From: GCA-2688265 sp964527395
Lineage (GTDB): Archaea; Nanobdellota; Nanobdellia; Woesearchaeales; GW2011-AR9
Direction of reading: 5' to 3'
NCBI GenBank assembly: GCA_964527395.1
Contig: CAZGQD010000023.1
Span: forward strand, 1-23,446
DNA length: 23,446 nt
Of this stretch, positions 1-7,250 are shown in pieces (the first letter of the stretch is position 1; each line of letters starts with the position of its first letter). Both the position numbers and the translations under genes were made by a program. The notes below the pieces were generated by a model. That model did no database searches and was not told where the DNA came from. It saw only the letters and a list, made by a program, of their open reading frames with translations.

Positions 1-58
1 TTAGTATTGGGTATGTTAGTCGGCAGATTGTAGAACCGAAGTGTGAGATTTAGAAATT

Positions 59-220
59 TTATAGTTTTAGTTCTTTTTTGAAGTCTCTCCAAAGTTTAAG
101 TCTGCCTGCTTTAATGTCTTCTAAGCCTTGAACTAAAGAAATTAAGAGTTTTTCATTTGAATTGGCTTTTTGTTTAAGAAAGTTATATTCTTTTAGTGGA
201 ATTGTAATGTTTTTTACCAT
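59..220 (-). CDS. Small antitoxin-like protein (53 aa)
   Basis: The reading frame runs from the ATG at 220 to a TAA at 59 and encodes 53 residues, beginning MVKNITIPLKEYNFLKQKA and ending WRDFKKELKL. A short beta-strand-like start (KNITIPL) followed by two amphipathic helices, with a 'LVQGLEDIKAGRLKLW' segment, resembles the small archaeal antitoxins that accompany PIN or RelE toxins; this is a recognition by style, not a proven family match. No ATG- or GTG-started partner toxin is visible between 58 and 1, so a partner would have to start beyond the left edge, or this is an orphan antitoxin. It diverges from the zinc-ribbon gene at 274 and appears to share one TATA-like element with it. Function is inferred, and the existence of the gene is moderately supported by its composition and promoter spacing. 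Confidence 0.6.
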   Translation of the reverse strand: MVKNITIPLKEYNFLKQKANSNEKLLISLVQGLEDIKAGRLKLWRDFKKELKL

Positions 221-242
221 AATCTTAATTTATATTGGTAAT

Positions 243-251
243 TATTAAATA
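243..251. promoter_or_regulatory. Shared divergent TATA-like element
   Basis: The sequence TATTAAATA (TATTTAATA on the other strand) is centred at about 247, which is 27 bp from the ATG at 220 and 27 bp from the ATG at 274. Archaeal TATA boxes sit roughly 25 bp before the transcription start, so both genes could be leaderless and read from the same near-palindromic box. No Shine-Dalgarno motif precedes either start, which fits. Confidence 0.45.
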
Positions 252-273
252 GTTTCTGGCTTAAAAATAGCTT

Positions 274-885
274 ATGGATCTAACTGAGTTTAAGGAACTT
301 GTTCTTAGAATTGTCTCTTTAGCTAGTGTTTTGAAGAATAAATATACTGCTCAGACTGGTGCGGCTGTGAATTATGCATGTATATTTTGCAAAAGCGAAA
401 GTGAGTTCTCTGAATTTTCTTCTTTGGCTTCTGAACTTGGTGAAGTAGTGTTAGAAACTAAGATGGGACCTGTGTTTGCTTTGAATGAAGCCTTAGATTC
501 TGTAGCTGGGCCTTTGAAACTATTGAAAATTAGGAAAGTTGATCCTAGCAGATATGAAAGAGGAGATGCTGACTTTACTGTTTCTAATTATGCTGAATTT
601 AAGGAAAAATATGTTGGTGTTAGTGGTTTTAAACTGATTGTGCGTGAGAAATTTGAGATGATTGAACTAGTTGATAATGAGTTTGATGTTAGAGTTTATT
701 TTTCATCAGTGCCGCTGATTGAGCAGTTGGGGATGAAATGCGCTTGTGGAAAAATTGCTAAATATTCTACTAAGTTGAGTTTTAATGGAAATCCTATTGA
801 TGGTTGGGAGTGTTCTGCTTGTGGAGAAGAGTATTACAACCCAGAGAAAGCTGAAAAAATATTGCTTTTGAATAGGTTGAATTAG
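274..885 (+). CDS. Conserved-looking archaeal protein with C-terminal zinc ribbon
   Basis: This 203-residue soluble protein has no signal peptide or membrane segment. A cysteine pair (CIFC, about residues 36-39) lies in the N-terminal part, and a C-terminal treble CxC...CxxC zinc-ribbon-like module (CAC near 155-157, CSAC near 179-182) is followed by a short helix. The middle is a mixed alpha/beta region with a 'RGDADFTV' segment. The overall look is that of a conserved archaeal protein of unknown function; I do not know a name for the family. The ATG at 274 is chosen because a TATA-like box lies 27 bp upstream, as expected for a leaderless transcript. It converges tightly with the next gene (8 bp between stops). 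Metal binding is inferred from the cysteine pattern only. Confidence 0.8.
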   Translation: MDLTEFKELVLRIVSLASVLKNKYTAQTGAAVNYACIFCKSESEFSEFSSLASELGEVVLETKMGPVFALNEALDSVAGPLKLLKIRKVDPSRYERGDADFTVSNYAEFKEKYVGVSGFKLIVREKFEMIELVDNEFDVRVYFSSVPLIEQLGMKCACGKIAKYSTKLSFNGNPIDGWECSACGEEYYNPEKAEKILLLNRLN

Positions 886-893
886 AAATTTTT

Positions 894-1118
894 CTAGAAA
901 CCAATATCTTCTGGAGTACCATCAGTTCTGCCAATTAGGCATCTTCCTTCTAGATTTAACTGAGTTACTTTGTTTGCAACTTCCATGTCTCCACCAATTA
1001 CTTCTGCTACTATTTTTCCTTTACTGTAAATAACGTAGTCAGCATCTAATTTTGCAAGTTTTCCTTTAGTTAAATCAGTATTGTATGCAGCTATATCCTT
1101 ACCTGTATCGTATTCCAT
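894..1118 (-). CDS. Hypothetical protein (74 aa)
   Basis: A 74-residue soluble acidic-to-neutral protein starting MEYDTGKDI. It has no membrane segment, cysteine motif or recognised domain; the segment 'DADYVIYSKGKIVAEVIGG' has the alternating pattern of a beta hairpin. The start at 1118 has an AT-rich TATA-like box (GTTAAATAAAC, roughly 1138-1148) about 26 bp upstream, consistent with a leaderless transcript. The next gene upstream on the same strand ends at 1161, only 42 bp away, and the TATA box lies in that gap. Function unknown. The existence of the gene is supported by the promoter spacing and by the tight convergent packing with the zinc-ribbon gene. Confidence 0.6.
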   Translation of the reverse strand: MEYDTGKDIAAYNTDLTKGKLAKLDADYVIYSKGKIVAEVIGGDMEVANKVTQLNLEGRCLIGRTDGTPEDIGF

Positions 1119-1160
1119 GTTGTTTTGTAAGAAGTTAGTTTATTTAACTTTTATTGTGAT

Positions 1161-1370
1161 TCACTCAATGAAGTTTAGATAGATGAATATGAATATCCCT
1201 AACATCAATAAGAAATTGGCTATGAAAAGTACTATTCGCATAGCTAAGAGTTTATTCTTTGGAACTTTCCACCAAGTTAGTGCCTTTGATTCTAGGTTCT
1301 TTATTAGAGTGTCTAGTTTGGATGGGGTTGTGGGTTCTGTTTGTTGAGATTCTTGGGTTTTTGTTTTCAT
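1161..1370 (-). CDS. Small single-span membrane protein (69 aa)
   Basis: The 69-residue product has a hydrophilic, Thr/Gln/Ser-rich N-terminus (about residues 1-20), an amphipathic segment containing two adjacent tryptophans (ALTWWKVPKN, about 31-40), and one strongly hydrophobic C-terminal helix (about 44-66). This is the layout of a tail-anchored small membrane protein with its N-terminus in the cytoplasm. No family is recognised. Its start codon abuts the first unit of a 30-bp tandem repeat (1372 onward), so the repeat forms its upstream region; no convincing TATA box or Shine-Dalgarno site is visible there. Codon usage and composition are ordinary. Moderately likely to be a real gene; function unknown. 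Confidence 0.55.
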   Translation of the reverse strand: MKTKTQESQQTEPTTPSKLDTLIKNLESKALTWWKVPKNKLLAMRIVLFIANFLLMLGIFIFIYLNFIE

Positions 1371-1371
1371 C

Positions 1372-1491
1372 TTTAACGGTCAAAATTGCTTTCTTTTTCA
1401 ATTTAACGTCTGTTTTTGCCTGCTTTTAGCTTCTAGTCGTCAAAATTGGCTGTTTTTTCGCTAAATCGGTAATTTTGAGCTTCTGTCCGCG
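1372..1491. repeat. 30-bp degenerate tandem repeat, block 1 (4 units)
   Basis: Four head-to-tail units of exactly 30 bp start at 1372, 1402, 1432 and 1462. They share the pattern TTTAACGG(C/T)CAAAATTGGC followed by TGCTTTTT and two to three variable bases; each unit has an imperfect inverted core (GCCAA-AA-TTGGC in the best copy). The fourth unit is the most diverged. There are no unique spacers, so this is not a CRISPR array. The block lies immediately upstream of the minus-strand membrane-protein gene. Confidence 0.75.
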
Positions 1492-1589
1492 ACCGCTGCG
1501 CTTGTGCTAGGAAATTTGGAAATTTCCTGTCGCAGAATCTTTGATTCTGCATCTTGGGACTTGGTTCGTATACTCACCAAGTTTTGGCT
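1492..1589. other. Three consecutive hairpins interrupting the tandem repeat
   Basis: This 98-bp stretch is unlike the repeat units on both sides and is locally GC-richer at its left end. It holds three adjacent inverted repeats: 1509-1528 (AGGAAATT stem, 4-nt loop), 1532-1550 (GCAGAATC stem, 3-nt loop) and 1560-1581 (CTTGGT stem, 10-nt loop). The first two stems are perfect over 8 bp. It may be an insertion or a structured RNA region; no coding sequence is convincing here. Together with the repeats it accounts for the gene-free stretch 1371-1736. Confidence 0.55.
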
Positions 1590-1679
1590 TTTAACGGCCA
1601 TATTTGCCTGCTTTTGCTGTTTAGAGGCCAAAATTGGCTGCTTTTTGGATTTAACAGCAATTTTGGCGACTTTTTTGAG
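1590..1679. repeat. 30-bp degenerate tandem repeat, block 2 (3 units)
   Basis: Three more exact 30-bp-period units start at 1590, 1620 and 1650 and match the same consensus as block 1; the unit at 1620 has the cleanest core (GGCCAAAATTGGCTGC). The two blocks are out of phase with each other by 8 bp (98 bp apart). A plus-strand open frame passes through this block only because 30 is a multiple of three. Confidence 0.75.
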
Positions 1680-1736
1680 GAGTAGAAAAGATTGAAGTTG
1701 ATCGGTTTGTTAAGTTTTTTAGGTTGAAGCTTTGGT

Positions 1737-2393
1737 TTAGGCTGAGGCTTTTCTTTGTTGTTGTTCTAATTTATGAGCTGCCTCTAGCTTCTTTTTTACG
1801 TTCTTTAATCGGAAGAAAGCTTCACGTTCTACTTCAGCTAATCGGTCTTTGATGTGTTTTTCAATGCCTTCGATTTCAGGGATTTTGATGTATTCTAGTG
1901 CGTTAACTCTTCGTTTTGTTTTCTTGATTTCTTCTGCCAAAGTGAAAATAACTTGTTCGACTTCTGCCAAACGTACTAAATCTGGTACGGTTTTAACGAA
2001 AGTAAGTCTAGCTTCTTCAACGTAGTAGGATGTTCCAATTAAGGATGAGTTTAGTTGTACGCCCAAATCTTTTAGTTCAAACTTTGGTACTTTTACACCC
2101 ATAAGGTTTTGTTTACTGGCAACGATATTGAAACTTGGAGTCATGGAATATGCTAGGCCTTTTACTCTGTTTACACCACTTACACCTTGGGCGATTCTAA
2201 CAGAGTCGTAGCCTTCTTGAAGCTGGTTTAAGGTACGCTTTTTTAGAACCTTATACTCTTGGATTTTCTCGAAGAAAACTCTGATTAATGCGTCACGTTT
2301 TCTTTTTAGAAGGCTGTGGCCCTTAATAGCTAGTTTCTTTTGAGCCTTTACTTTGAGTAACTCGCTTCTTGTTGCACTGGTTGGTTCTGCCAT
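1737..2393 (-). CDS. atpD: A-type ATP synthase subunit D (central stalk)
   Basis: A 218-residue, Lys/Glu-rich, largely helical protein. Subunit D is the central rotor shaft of the A1 sector, a long antiparallel coiled coil that couples rotation of the membrane ring to the A3B3 head. The N-terminal helix (residues about 8-60, 'LKVKAQKKLAIKGHSLLKRKRDALI') carries the family's typical LKxxLxxAxxGHxLLKxKRD-like pattern, and a second long helix spans about 140-215. Length matches the family (about 200-220). It is the last gene of the operon, 233 bp after atpB because of an inserted structured element. The ATG at 2393 has a weak AGGA-type ribosome site. No subunit G gene follows. Identification is secure from motif and position. 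Confidence 0.95.
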   Translation of the reverse strand: MAEPTSATRSELLKVKAQKKLAIKGHSLLKRKRDALIRVFFEKIQEYKVLKKRTLNQLQEGYDSVRIAQGVSGVNRVKGLAYSMTPSFNIVASKQNLMGVKVPKFELKDLGVQLNSSLIGTSYYVEEARLTFVKTVPDLVRLAEVEQVIFTLAEEIKKTKRRVNALEYIKIPEIEGIEKHIKDRLAEVEREAFFRLKNVKKKLEAAHKLEQQQRKASA

Positions 2394-2439
2394 TGATTCT
2401 TATTCCTGATTTTGTTTGAATGTATTTTTGTTTTATATC

Positions 2440-2586
2440 AAAAGAGCATAACTGTCAGAGCCGCACCCCAGACAAAACACGGCTAGATATTTTTCAAGTC
2501 GCCGCTTGAAAAATGCCGGTTTTATAGTATTCTTTTGTGCTATTCTGCCCACCCACCATCCCCTGAAGAGACAGTTATGCTCTTTT
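2440..2586. repeat. 147-bp palindromic element inside the ATP synthase operon
   Basis: The ends are a perfect 17-bp inverted repeat (left end at 2440-2456, core GAGCATAACTGTC; right end at 2570-2586). Inside lies a second strong hairpin at about 2474-2523: a 10-bp perfect stem (2489-2498 with 2505-2514, 6-nt loop) extended by CGGC/GCCG and AAAAC/GTTTT across small bulges. The element is visibly GC-richer than the surrounding spacer. No target-site duplication is seen. It may be an old miniature transposable element or a structured intra-operonic RNA that tunes atpD expression. Confidence 0.65.
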
Positions 2587-2626
2587 TGATTGAGGATGAT
2601 TTTGTGGTTATGCTTTTTGTTGATAC

Positions 2627-4006
2627 TTACTTCTTTTCTGGTAAGTATTTTTCTATGAAGGCTTTCTTGGCTTTCTTTAGTTCGGACTTTGGTAAGATAG
2701 TCATAAGTTCCCAACCTAGCTTTAGGGTTTCTTTGATAGTTCGGTTGGTGTAATTACCTTGGTTAATGAACTTGTCTTCGAAGGCTTCTCCAAATCTTAA
2801 GTATTTTTGGTCAGTCTCGCTTAAAGAGGATTCTCCTACTACAGAAACTAGTTGTCTTAATTCTAATGCTCTTGCATAAGCTGCATACATCTGATCTGCT
2901 ACACTACTGTGGTCTTCTCTTGTTTTGCCTTTACCAATACCGGAATTCATTAATCGGCTTAATGATGGTAAGGGGTTAACTGGAGGGCTTATTCCTTTTT
3001 TGTGTAGTGCTGCGTCAAGAACTACTTGGCCTTCTGTGATATAACCTGTTAAGTCAGGTACTGGATGAGTTTTATCACCAGCAGGCATAGTTAAGATTGG
3101 AACTTGGGTGATTGAACCTTTGCTGCCTTTTACCATCCCTGCACGTTCGTAACTTGCAGCCAAATCAGTATACATGTAACCTGGATATCCTCTTCTTCCT
3201 GGTACTTCGTTTCTTGCAGCTGCAACTTCTCTTAAAGCTTCACAATAGTTAGTGAAATCTGTTAAGACTACTAGTACGTGCATGTCTAAATCGAAAGCTA
3301 GGTATTCTGCTGTTGTTAGAGCCACTCTTGGTGTAATAATTCTTTCTACACTTGGATCGTTTGCTAAGTTCATGAAAACTACTGCCTTTTCTAGTGCGCC
3401 AGTTTTCTTGAAGTCTTCCATGAAATATCGTGCTTCTTCGTAAGTGATACCCATAGCAGCGAATACAATAGCGAAATCTTCACCACCTGCGCTTGCTTGC
3501 CTTACAATCTGAGCTGCAAGTTCATTATGAGGGAGACCTGCTGCACTGAAAATTGGGAGTTTTTGGCCCCGTACTAAGGTTGTCATACAATCTATGGTGC
3601 TGATTCCTGTTTGGATGAAGTCACTTGGGCTTCTTCGTGAAGCTGGGTTGATTGCGGAACCGTTAACGTCCAAGTATTTTTTTGGAGCGTAAGTGAACTT
3701 TTCTTTTGGTCTTCCCATACCGTCAAAGATTTTTCCTAGCATCTTTTTGCTAACACCAATAGTTGCTGGTTTTGTAGTGAACTGAACTTGGGACTTTAAA
3801 TCTAAGCCCATACTGTTTTCGAATAGTTGGACTACAGCTTTGTCTTTAGAAGTGTCTAAGACTTGACCGATGATCTCTTTGCCGTCTGTAGATTTTACTT
3901 TACATATTTCTCCGTAAGAAACGCCTTTTACGTTTTCTACTACTAGCAAAGGGCCTTTTAAGGAGGATGTTGTTTTATACCATGGTTGAACGTTTGCTTT
4001 TGTCAT
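2627..4006 (-). CDS. atpB: A-type ATP synthase subunit B (non-catalytic)
   Basis: A 459-residue protein of the usual length for subunit B, the regulatory nucleotide-binding partner that alternates with subunit A in the cytoplasmic A3B3 head. The N-terminal beta-barrel region (about 1-75) is followed by a RecA-like domain in which the P-loop is replaced by the 'GLPHNELAAQI' motif typical of B subunits (no GxxxxGKT). 'IVFAAMGITYEEARYF', 'VPGRRGYPGYMYTDLA' (arginine region) and 'SSLSETDQKYL' in the C-terminal helical domain are standard family signatures. A GAGGTC Shine-Dalgarno site lies 7 nt before the ATG. It sits 69 bp after atpA. No unusual residue is seen. Confidence 0.97.
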   Translation of the reverse strand: MTKANVQPWYKTTSSLKGPLLVVENVKGVSYGEICKVKSTDGKEIIGQVLDTSKDKAVVQLFENSMGLDLKSQVQFTTKPATIGVSKKMLGKIFDGMGRPKEKFTYAPKKYLDVNGSAINPASRRSPSDFIQTGISTIDCMTTLVRGQKLPIFSAAGLPHNELAAQIVRQASAGGEDFAIVFAAMGITYEEARYFMEDFKKTGALEKAVVFMNLANDPSVERIITPRVALTTAEYLAFDLDMHVLVVLTDFTNYCEALREVAAARNEVPGRRGYPGYMYTDLAASYERAGMVKGSKGSITQVPILTMPAGDKTHPVPDLTGYITEGQVVLDAALHKKGISPPVNPLPSLSRLMNSGIGKGKTREDHSSVADQMYAAYARALELRQLVSVVGESSLSETDQKYLRFGEAFEDKFINQGNYTNRTIKETLKLGWELMTILPKSELKKAKKAFIEKYLPEKK

Positions 4007-4075
4007 TTTTTGACCTCGATGTGTTAATTTTAATATTATTTTTGTTATTTTGTTGTTGTTATTTAGTTATTTTGT

Positions 4076-5845
4076 TTATTCTTTGCAGCTTTCTAATGCC
4101 TTTTCTATTAGTTTTATGACTTCTTTTTCTACAGCTTCGTGTTTTTTGTTTAGGAAAGTGTCATTATGACGGTATTTTAGCTGGCCTATCTCTTGGATAC
4201 CTTGCGTTTCTCTTAGTTTGTCCAAATTTAGATCTTCTATTAACTCTTTTGCTAAGTCGTAAAACTTGAAGATGATTCTAATCATAGTTGCTTGTTTCTC
4301 TAGAGGACAGAAAGTGTCTTCTTCATGAAAAGCGTTTTGTTGCAAAAAGTCTTCTCTGATTAGTCTTGCTGCGAACAATAGTAGTTGTTGGTCTTTTGGT
4401 AATGAGTCTATACCTACTAATTGAACTATTTCTTGTAGTTGTGCTTCTTCTTGCATTATTTTATGCATACGCTCTCTCATTGATCCCCAATCTTTTGCGA
4501 TGTTTTCATTGTACCAAGCATCCGTGATTGTATTATATAGACTGTATGAACGTAGCCAATTGATAGCAGGGTAATGTCTTTTATTTGCTAAGTTTGCATC
4601 TAGAGCCCAAAAGCATTTTGCTAAACGTAAGGTGTTTTGAGTTACTGGCTCACTGAAGTCTCCACCTGGAGGGGAAACTGCACCAACTACAGTAATGCTA
4701 CCCTCTTTTTTACTTAAAGCTTTAACATAACCTGCTCGTTCGTAAAATTCTGCTAGTCTCTTACTGAGGTAAGCTGGGTAACCTTCTTCTCCTGGCATTT
4801 CTTCTAGACGTCCACTTATTTCTCTCATTGCTTCTGCCCAACGGCTGGTTGAGTCTGCCATTAGAGCTACTGAGTAACCTTGGTCTCTGAAGTATTCTGC
4901 GATTGTGATTCCAGTGTATACACAAGATTCTCTTGCTGCTACTGGCATGTTGGATGTGTTTGCGATTAGAATTGTTCTACTCATTAAAGGCTGTCCTGAT
5001 TTTGGATCTTTTAAATGAGGAAATTCAGTTAAAACTTCAGTCATTTCGTTACCTCTTTCTCCACAACCAATGTAAACAATAATATCTGCGTCACACCATT
5101 TTGCTAGTTGCTGTTGAGTTACCGATTTTCCCGAGCCGAATGGACCTGGAATTGCTGCTACCCCTCCTTTTGCTACTGGAGCGAAAAAGTCTAAAATTCT
5201 TTGACCAGAAATTAAGGGCCTATGAACACCTTGTTTTTGTTCAATTTTTCTTGGAATTCTTACTGGCCAATGCTGGACCATCGTGATTGGAGTTTTGTTA
5301 ATTGTAGCAATTGTATCTTCGTTGGTGAATGATCCACTTGCTATTTTGTCTACTTTTCCATTAATTCCTATTGGAACCATGATTTTGTGACTAATAACTG
5401 GATTTATTTTTACTTCACCAATAATTTGACCTTCTGAAACTGTGTCACCTTTTTTTACTGTGGCTTTGAAGTCCCATTTCTTTTTCATGTCCAGTGGTTC
5501 TACATTGACACCTTTTGGAACGAAGATACCGTGACTATCTGAAATAACTTGAAGAGGTCTTTGAGTTCCATCAAAAACACCGCCTAATAGGCCTGGACCT
5601 AAAGCTACGCTTAATGGTTTTTTGGTGTTTGTTACTGGTTCTCCAGGAGTTAGACCTACTGTGTCTTCATAAACTTGAATTACTGCTGATTCTTTTTCTA
5701 GTTGAATTACTTCACCCATTAGGCCTTGGTTTCCAACTTGAACTAAGTCATTTACAGCTGCGTCTAATTTTGCGTATACAACCGGACCTGAGATTCTTTG
5801 GATTGTTCCTTTGTTATTATTATTCTCTGATTTTGTTTTTGCCAT
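4076..5845 (-). CDS. atpA: A-type ATP synthase subunit A (catalytic)
   Basis: A 589-residue catalytic subunit, full length for the family. The N-terminal barrel is followed by the A-type-specific non-homologous insert (about 115-200). The Walker A motif GPFGSGKS is near residues 234-241; it ends in Ser where Thr is commoner, still a functional P-loop residue. The catalytic glutamate motif GCGERGNEM follows about 25 residues later. The Walker B region is 'YSVALMADSTSRWAEAMREI', followed by 'MPGEEGYPAYL'. The C-terminal helical domain is complete. An AAGGAG ribosome site lies about 8 nt before the ATG. Acts at the membrane's cytoplasmic face, making or hydrolysing ATP. The N-terminal Asn run (residues 8-11) is a minor low-complexity feature. 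Confidence 0.98.
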   Translation of the reverse strand: MAKTKSENNNNKGTIQRISGPVVYAKLDAAVNDLVQVGNQGLMGEVIQLEKESAVIQVYEDTVGLTPGEPVTNTKKPLSVALGPGLLGGVFDGTQRPLQVISDSHGIFVPKGVNVEPLDMKKKWDFKATVKKGDTVSEGQIIGEVKINPVISHKIMVPIGINGKVDKIASGSFTNEDTIATINKTPITMVQHWPVRIPRKIEQKQGVHRPLISGQRILDFFAPVAKGGVAAIPGPFGSGKSVTQQQLAKWCDADIIVYIGCGERGNEMTEVLTEFPHLKDPKSGQPLMSRTILIANTSNMPVAARESCVYTGITIAEYFRDQGYSVALMADSTSRWAEAMREISGRLEEMPGEEGYPAYLSKRLAEFYERAGYVKALSKKEGSITVVGAVSPPGGDFSEPVTQNTLRLAKCFWALDANLANKRHYPAINWLRSYSLYNTITDAWYNENIAKDWGSMRERMHKIMQEEAQLQEIVQLVGIDSLPKDQQLLLFAARLIREDFLQQNAFHEEDTFCPLEKQATMIRIIFKFYDLAKELIEDLNLDKLRETQGIQEIGQLKYRHNDTFLNKKHEAVEKEVIKLIEKALESCKE

Positions 5846-5899
5846 TTTTAATGCTCCTTGAATTTATTCTTTCTTCTTCTTTATAGTGTGATTTGTTGA

Positions 5900-6199
5900 T
5901 TATTTTAAGCTGATACCAAGGGTTTCTCTTGCTAAATTGTCTATTTTTTCTAGTCCAACAGTTTGAAACTCTTTTGGAATCTCAATTAAGTATAATTTGA
6001 ATTGTTTTTTTTCTTTATTTGTTAGCTGTTCTAAAAGCTTTTGGCTAATAAATACTGTTTTTGTGCCTTGATTTGCTAATGTTTTTAGGTGCTCTTTAGT
6101 TTGCTCACTTGTTGTGCCATTTGTAACTTCAATTATTTGGCTAACGCCGCTAAGAGAAAGAGCTATTACGTCGTCCTCGAAGCCCAATACACTAATCAT
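5900..6199 (-). CDS. atpF: A-type ATP synthase subunit F (central stalk)
   Basis: A 99-residue protein matching the size and fold pattern of subunit F: a Rossmann-like start 'MISVLGFEDDVIALSLSGV' (family pattern: xVIGDxDxVxGFxLAGV), a middle strand with 'TKTVFISQKLLEQL', and a C-terminal helix. Subunit F binds subunit D in the central stalk and regulates ATPase activity. The usual GD...GF glycine/aspartate pattern is partly changed (GFEDD...LSLSGV). Its start overlaps the end of atpC by 4 bp (ATGA), indicating translational coupling, and atpA follows 54 bp downstream. Position between C and A is the canonical archaeal location, which makes the assignment firm. Confidence 0.92.
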   Translation of the reverse strand: MISVLGFEDDVIALSLSGVSQIIEVTNGTTSEQTKEHLKTLANQGTKTVFISQKLLEQLTNKEKKQFKLYLIEIPKEFQTVGLEKIDNLARETLGISLK

Positions 6200-7221
6200 A
6201 TTGCTAGCACCTCTTGGATTTTTTCTTTTGGAAAGTTGTGAGATTTCATTTTAAGTAGGATGTTTACGTTTCTGTGGATTGTTTTGTCTAGAGCTATGAA
6301 ACCAATAAGGCTTGCTTCACTTAAAGGGTCTTTTGCTAGAAGATTTTCTGCATATCTTAACAAGAGAGTGTGGAACTCTTTTTCAATCTTAGCTGGTTCT
6401 TTTTGAGTTATTTTGTAACTGTGATCGTTTAAGAGTTTTGTTAATTGTTCTGGGTTCTTGATTCCTGAGTATGCTTCTAATGGAATTCTACCGCCTTCAA
6501 TTAAGGCTTTTGAACCTTTCAATACTAGGCCAATGTTACGACTGTCGATAAGCTTTTTAACGTACAATTTTGCCTCTTGACTCTGTGCGAAATGTAATAA
6601 TCTTCTAAAATATAATATTTTTAGTTCAATTTCGAAGCTGGTGAATTCTCCACGTCTTATTTGATCCATGTGTTTTTCTAAAACATCTTGAAAAGGTGTT
6701 CCTTTAAGTTCATTATGGATTGATTCTAATGTGAAATTTCCTCTTTGAACAAATTCTTTACTGAAAATTTTGGTGATATTTACTAGATCTTTGGTTTTTA
6801 GCTCGCCCTTTGCATTATGAGTTCTGATAAGAGTCATTATATCTCCAACATCGTACTGTTCCAAAACTGTTTGAAGGAATTTTCTGCTTTGTTCTGGAGC
6901 TATTGCTAGAACTTTTGAGAGGTCTTCGATTACTGAGCTTCTTAAGGCCTTATCTACGCTTGCGTATGTGAAATCTGCACCTAAATATTTACTTAATTGA
7001 GGGTAATGCTTTTTTTCTAAAGTATAAATTGCTTCATTGTATGGTTTCAAGAGTAATTCGTTGAAATCTTCTTTTTTTAGAAGCCTTGCACGCATGGCCC
7101 GGATTCTAGCATTTGCGTAAGCGAAAGGGTAAATTTTGCTAACTGTCATGAAAATTGGAATTAGCGCCACAGTGCCCACTAGTAAAATGCCAGTTAAGAG
7201 GATGAGTATTTGTAATTCCAT
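6196..7221 (-). CDS. atpC: A-type ATP synthase subunit C (rotor adaptor)
   Basis: A 341-residue helical protein. Subunit C (homologue of V-ATPase d) is the funnel-shaped adaptor joining the central stalk to the membrane c-ring. The segment 'YANARIRAMRARLLKKEDFNELL' near residues 34-56 is the typical start of this family, and the rest is repeated three-helix bundles with 'DVGDIMTLIRTHNA' at about 125-138. An extra hydrophobic segment (about residues 3-28) precedes it, which could be an N-terminal membrane helix; this N-terminal extension is somewhat unusual for the family. It lies 29 bp after atpE in a low-complexity CAACAA-rich spacer with no clear Shine-Dalgarno site. Confidence 0.93.
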   Translation of the reverse strand: MELQILILLTGILLVGTVALIPIFMTVSKIYPFAYANARIRAMRARLLKKEDFNELLLKPYNEAIYTLEKKHYPQLSKYLGADFTYASVDKALRSSVIEDLSKVLAIAPEQSRKFLQTVLEQYDVGDIMTLIRTHNAKGELKTKDLVNITKIFSKEFVQRGNFTLESIHNELKGTPFQDVLEKHMDQIRRGEFTSFEIELKILYFRRLLHFAQSQEAKLYVKKLIDSRNIGLVLKGSKALIEGGRIPLEAYSGIKNPEQLTKLLNDHSYKITQKEPAKIEKEFHTLLLRYAENLLAKDPLSEASLIGFIALDKTIHRNVNILLKMKSHNFPKEKIQEVLAI

Positions 7222-7250
7222 TTTGTTGTTGTGTTGTTGTGTTTGATTGA

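Noticed and set aside
1..58. tRNA-like TTCGGTTCTACAATC segment on the minus strand
   Set aside because: The candidate T-arm stems do not pair, and no D or anticodon arm can be drawn in the available sequence.
1372..1679. 30-bp repeats considered as a CRISPR array
   Set aside because: Units are head to tail with no unique spacers, are degenerate, and no cas genes are nearby.
1504..1695. Plus-strand open frame of 63 codons through the second repeat block
   Set aside because: It is open only because the 30-bp period is a multiple of three; it begins in the hairpin region, has no ribosome site or TATA box at a fitting distance, and gives a Cys/Phe/Leu-rich repeat product.
2440..2586. Target-site duplication around the palindromic element
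   Set aside because: Several boundary choices were tried by eye (outer T run included or not) and none gives matching direct repeats of 4 bp or more.
2433..2753. Open frames on both strands across the atpB-atpD spacer
   Set aside because: They cross the palindromic element and the atpB end in a wrong frame; the products are low-complexity and mirror each other.
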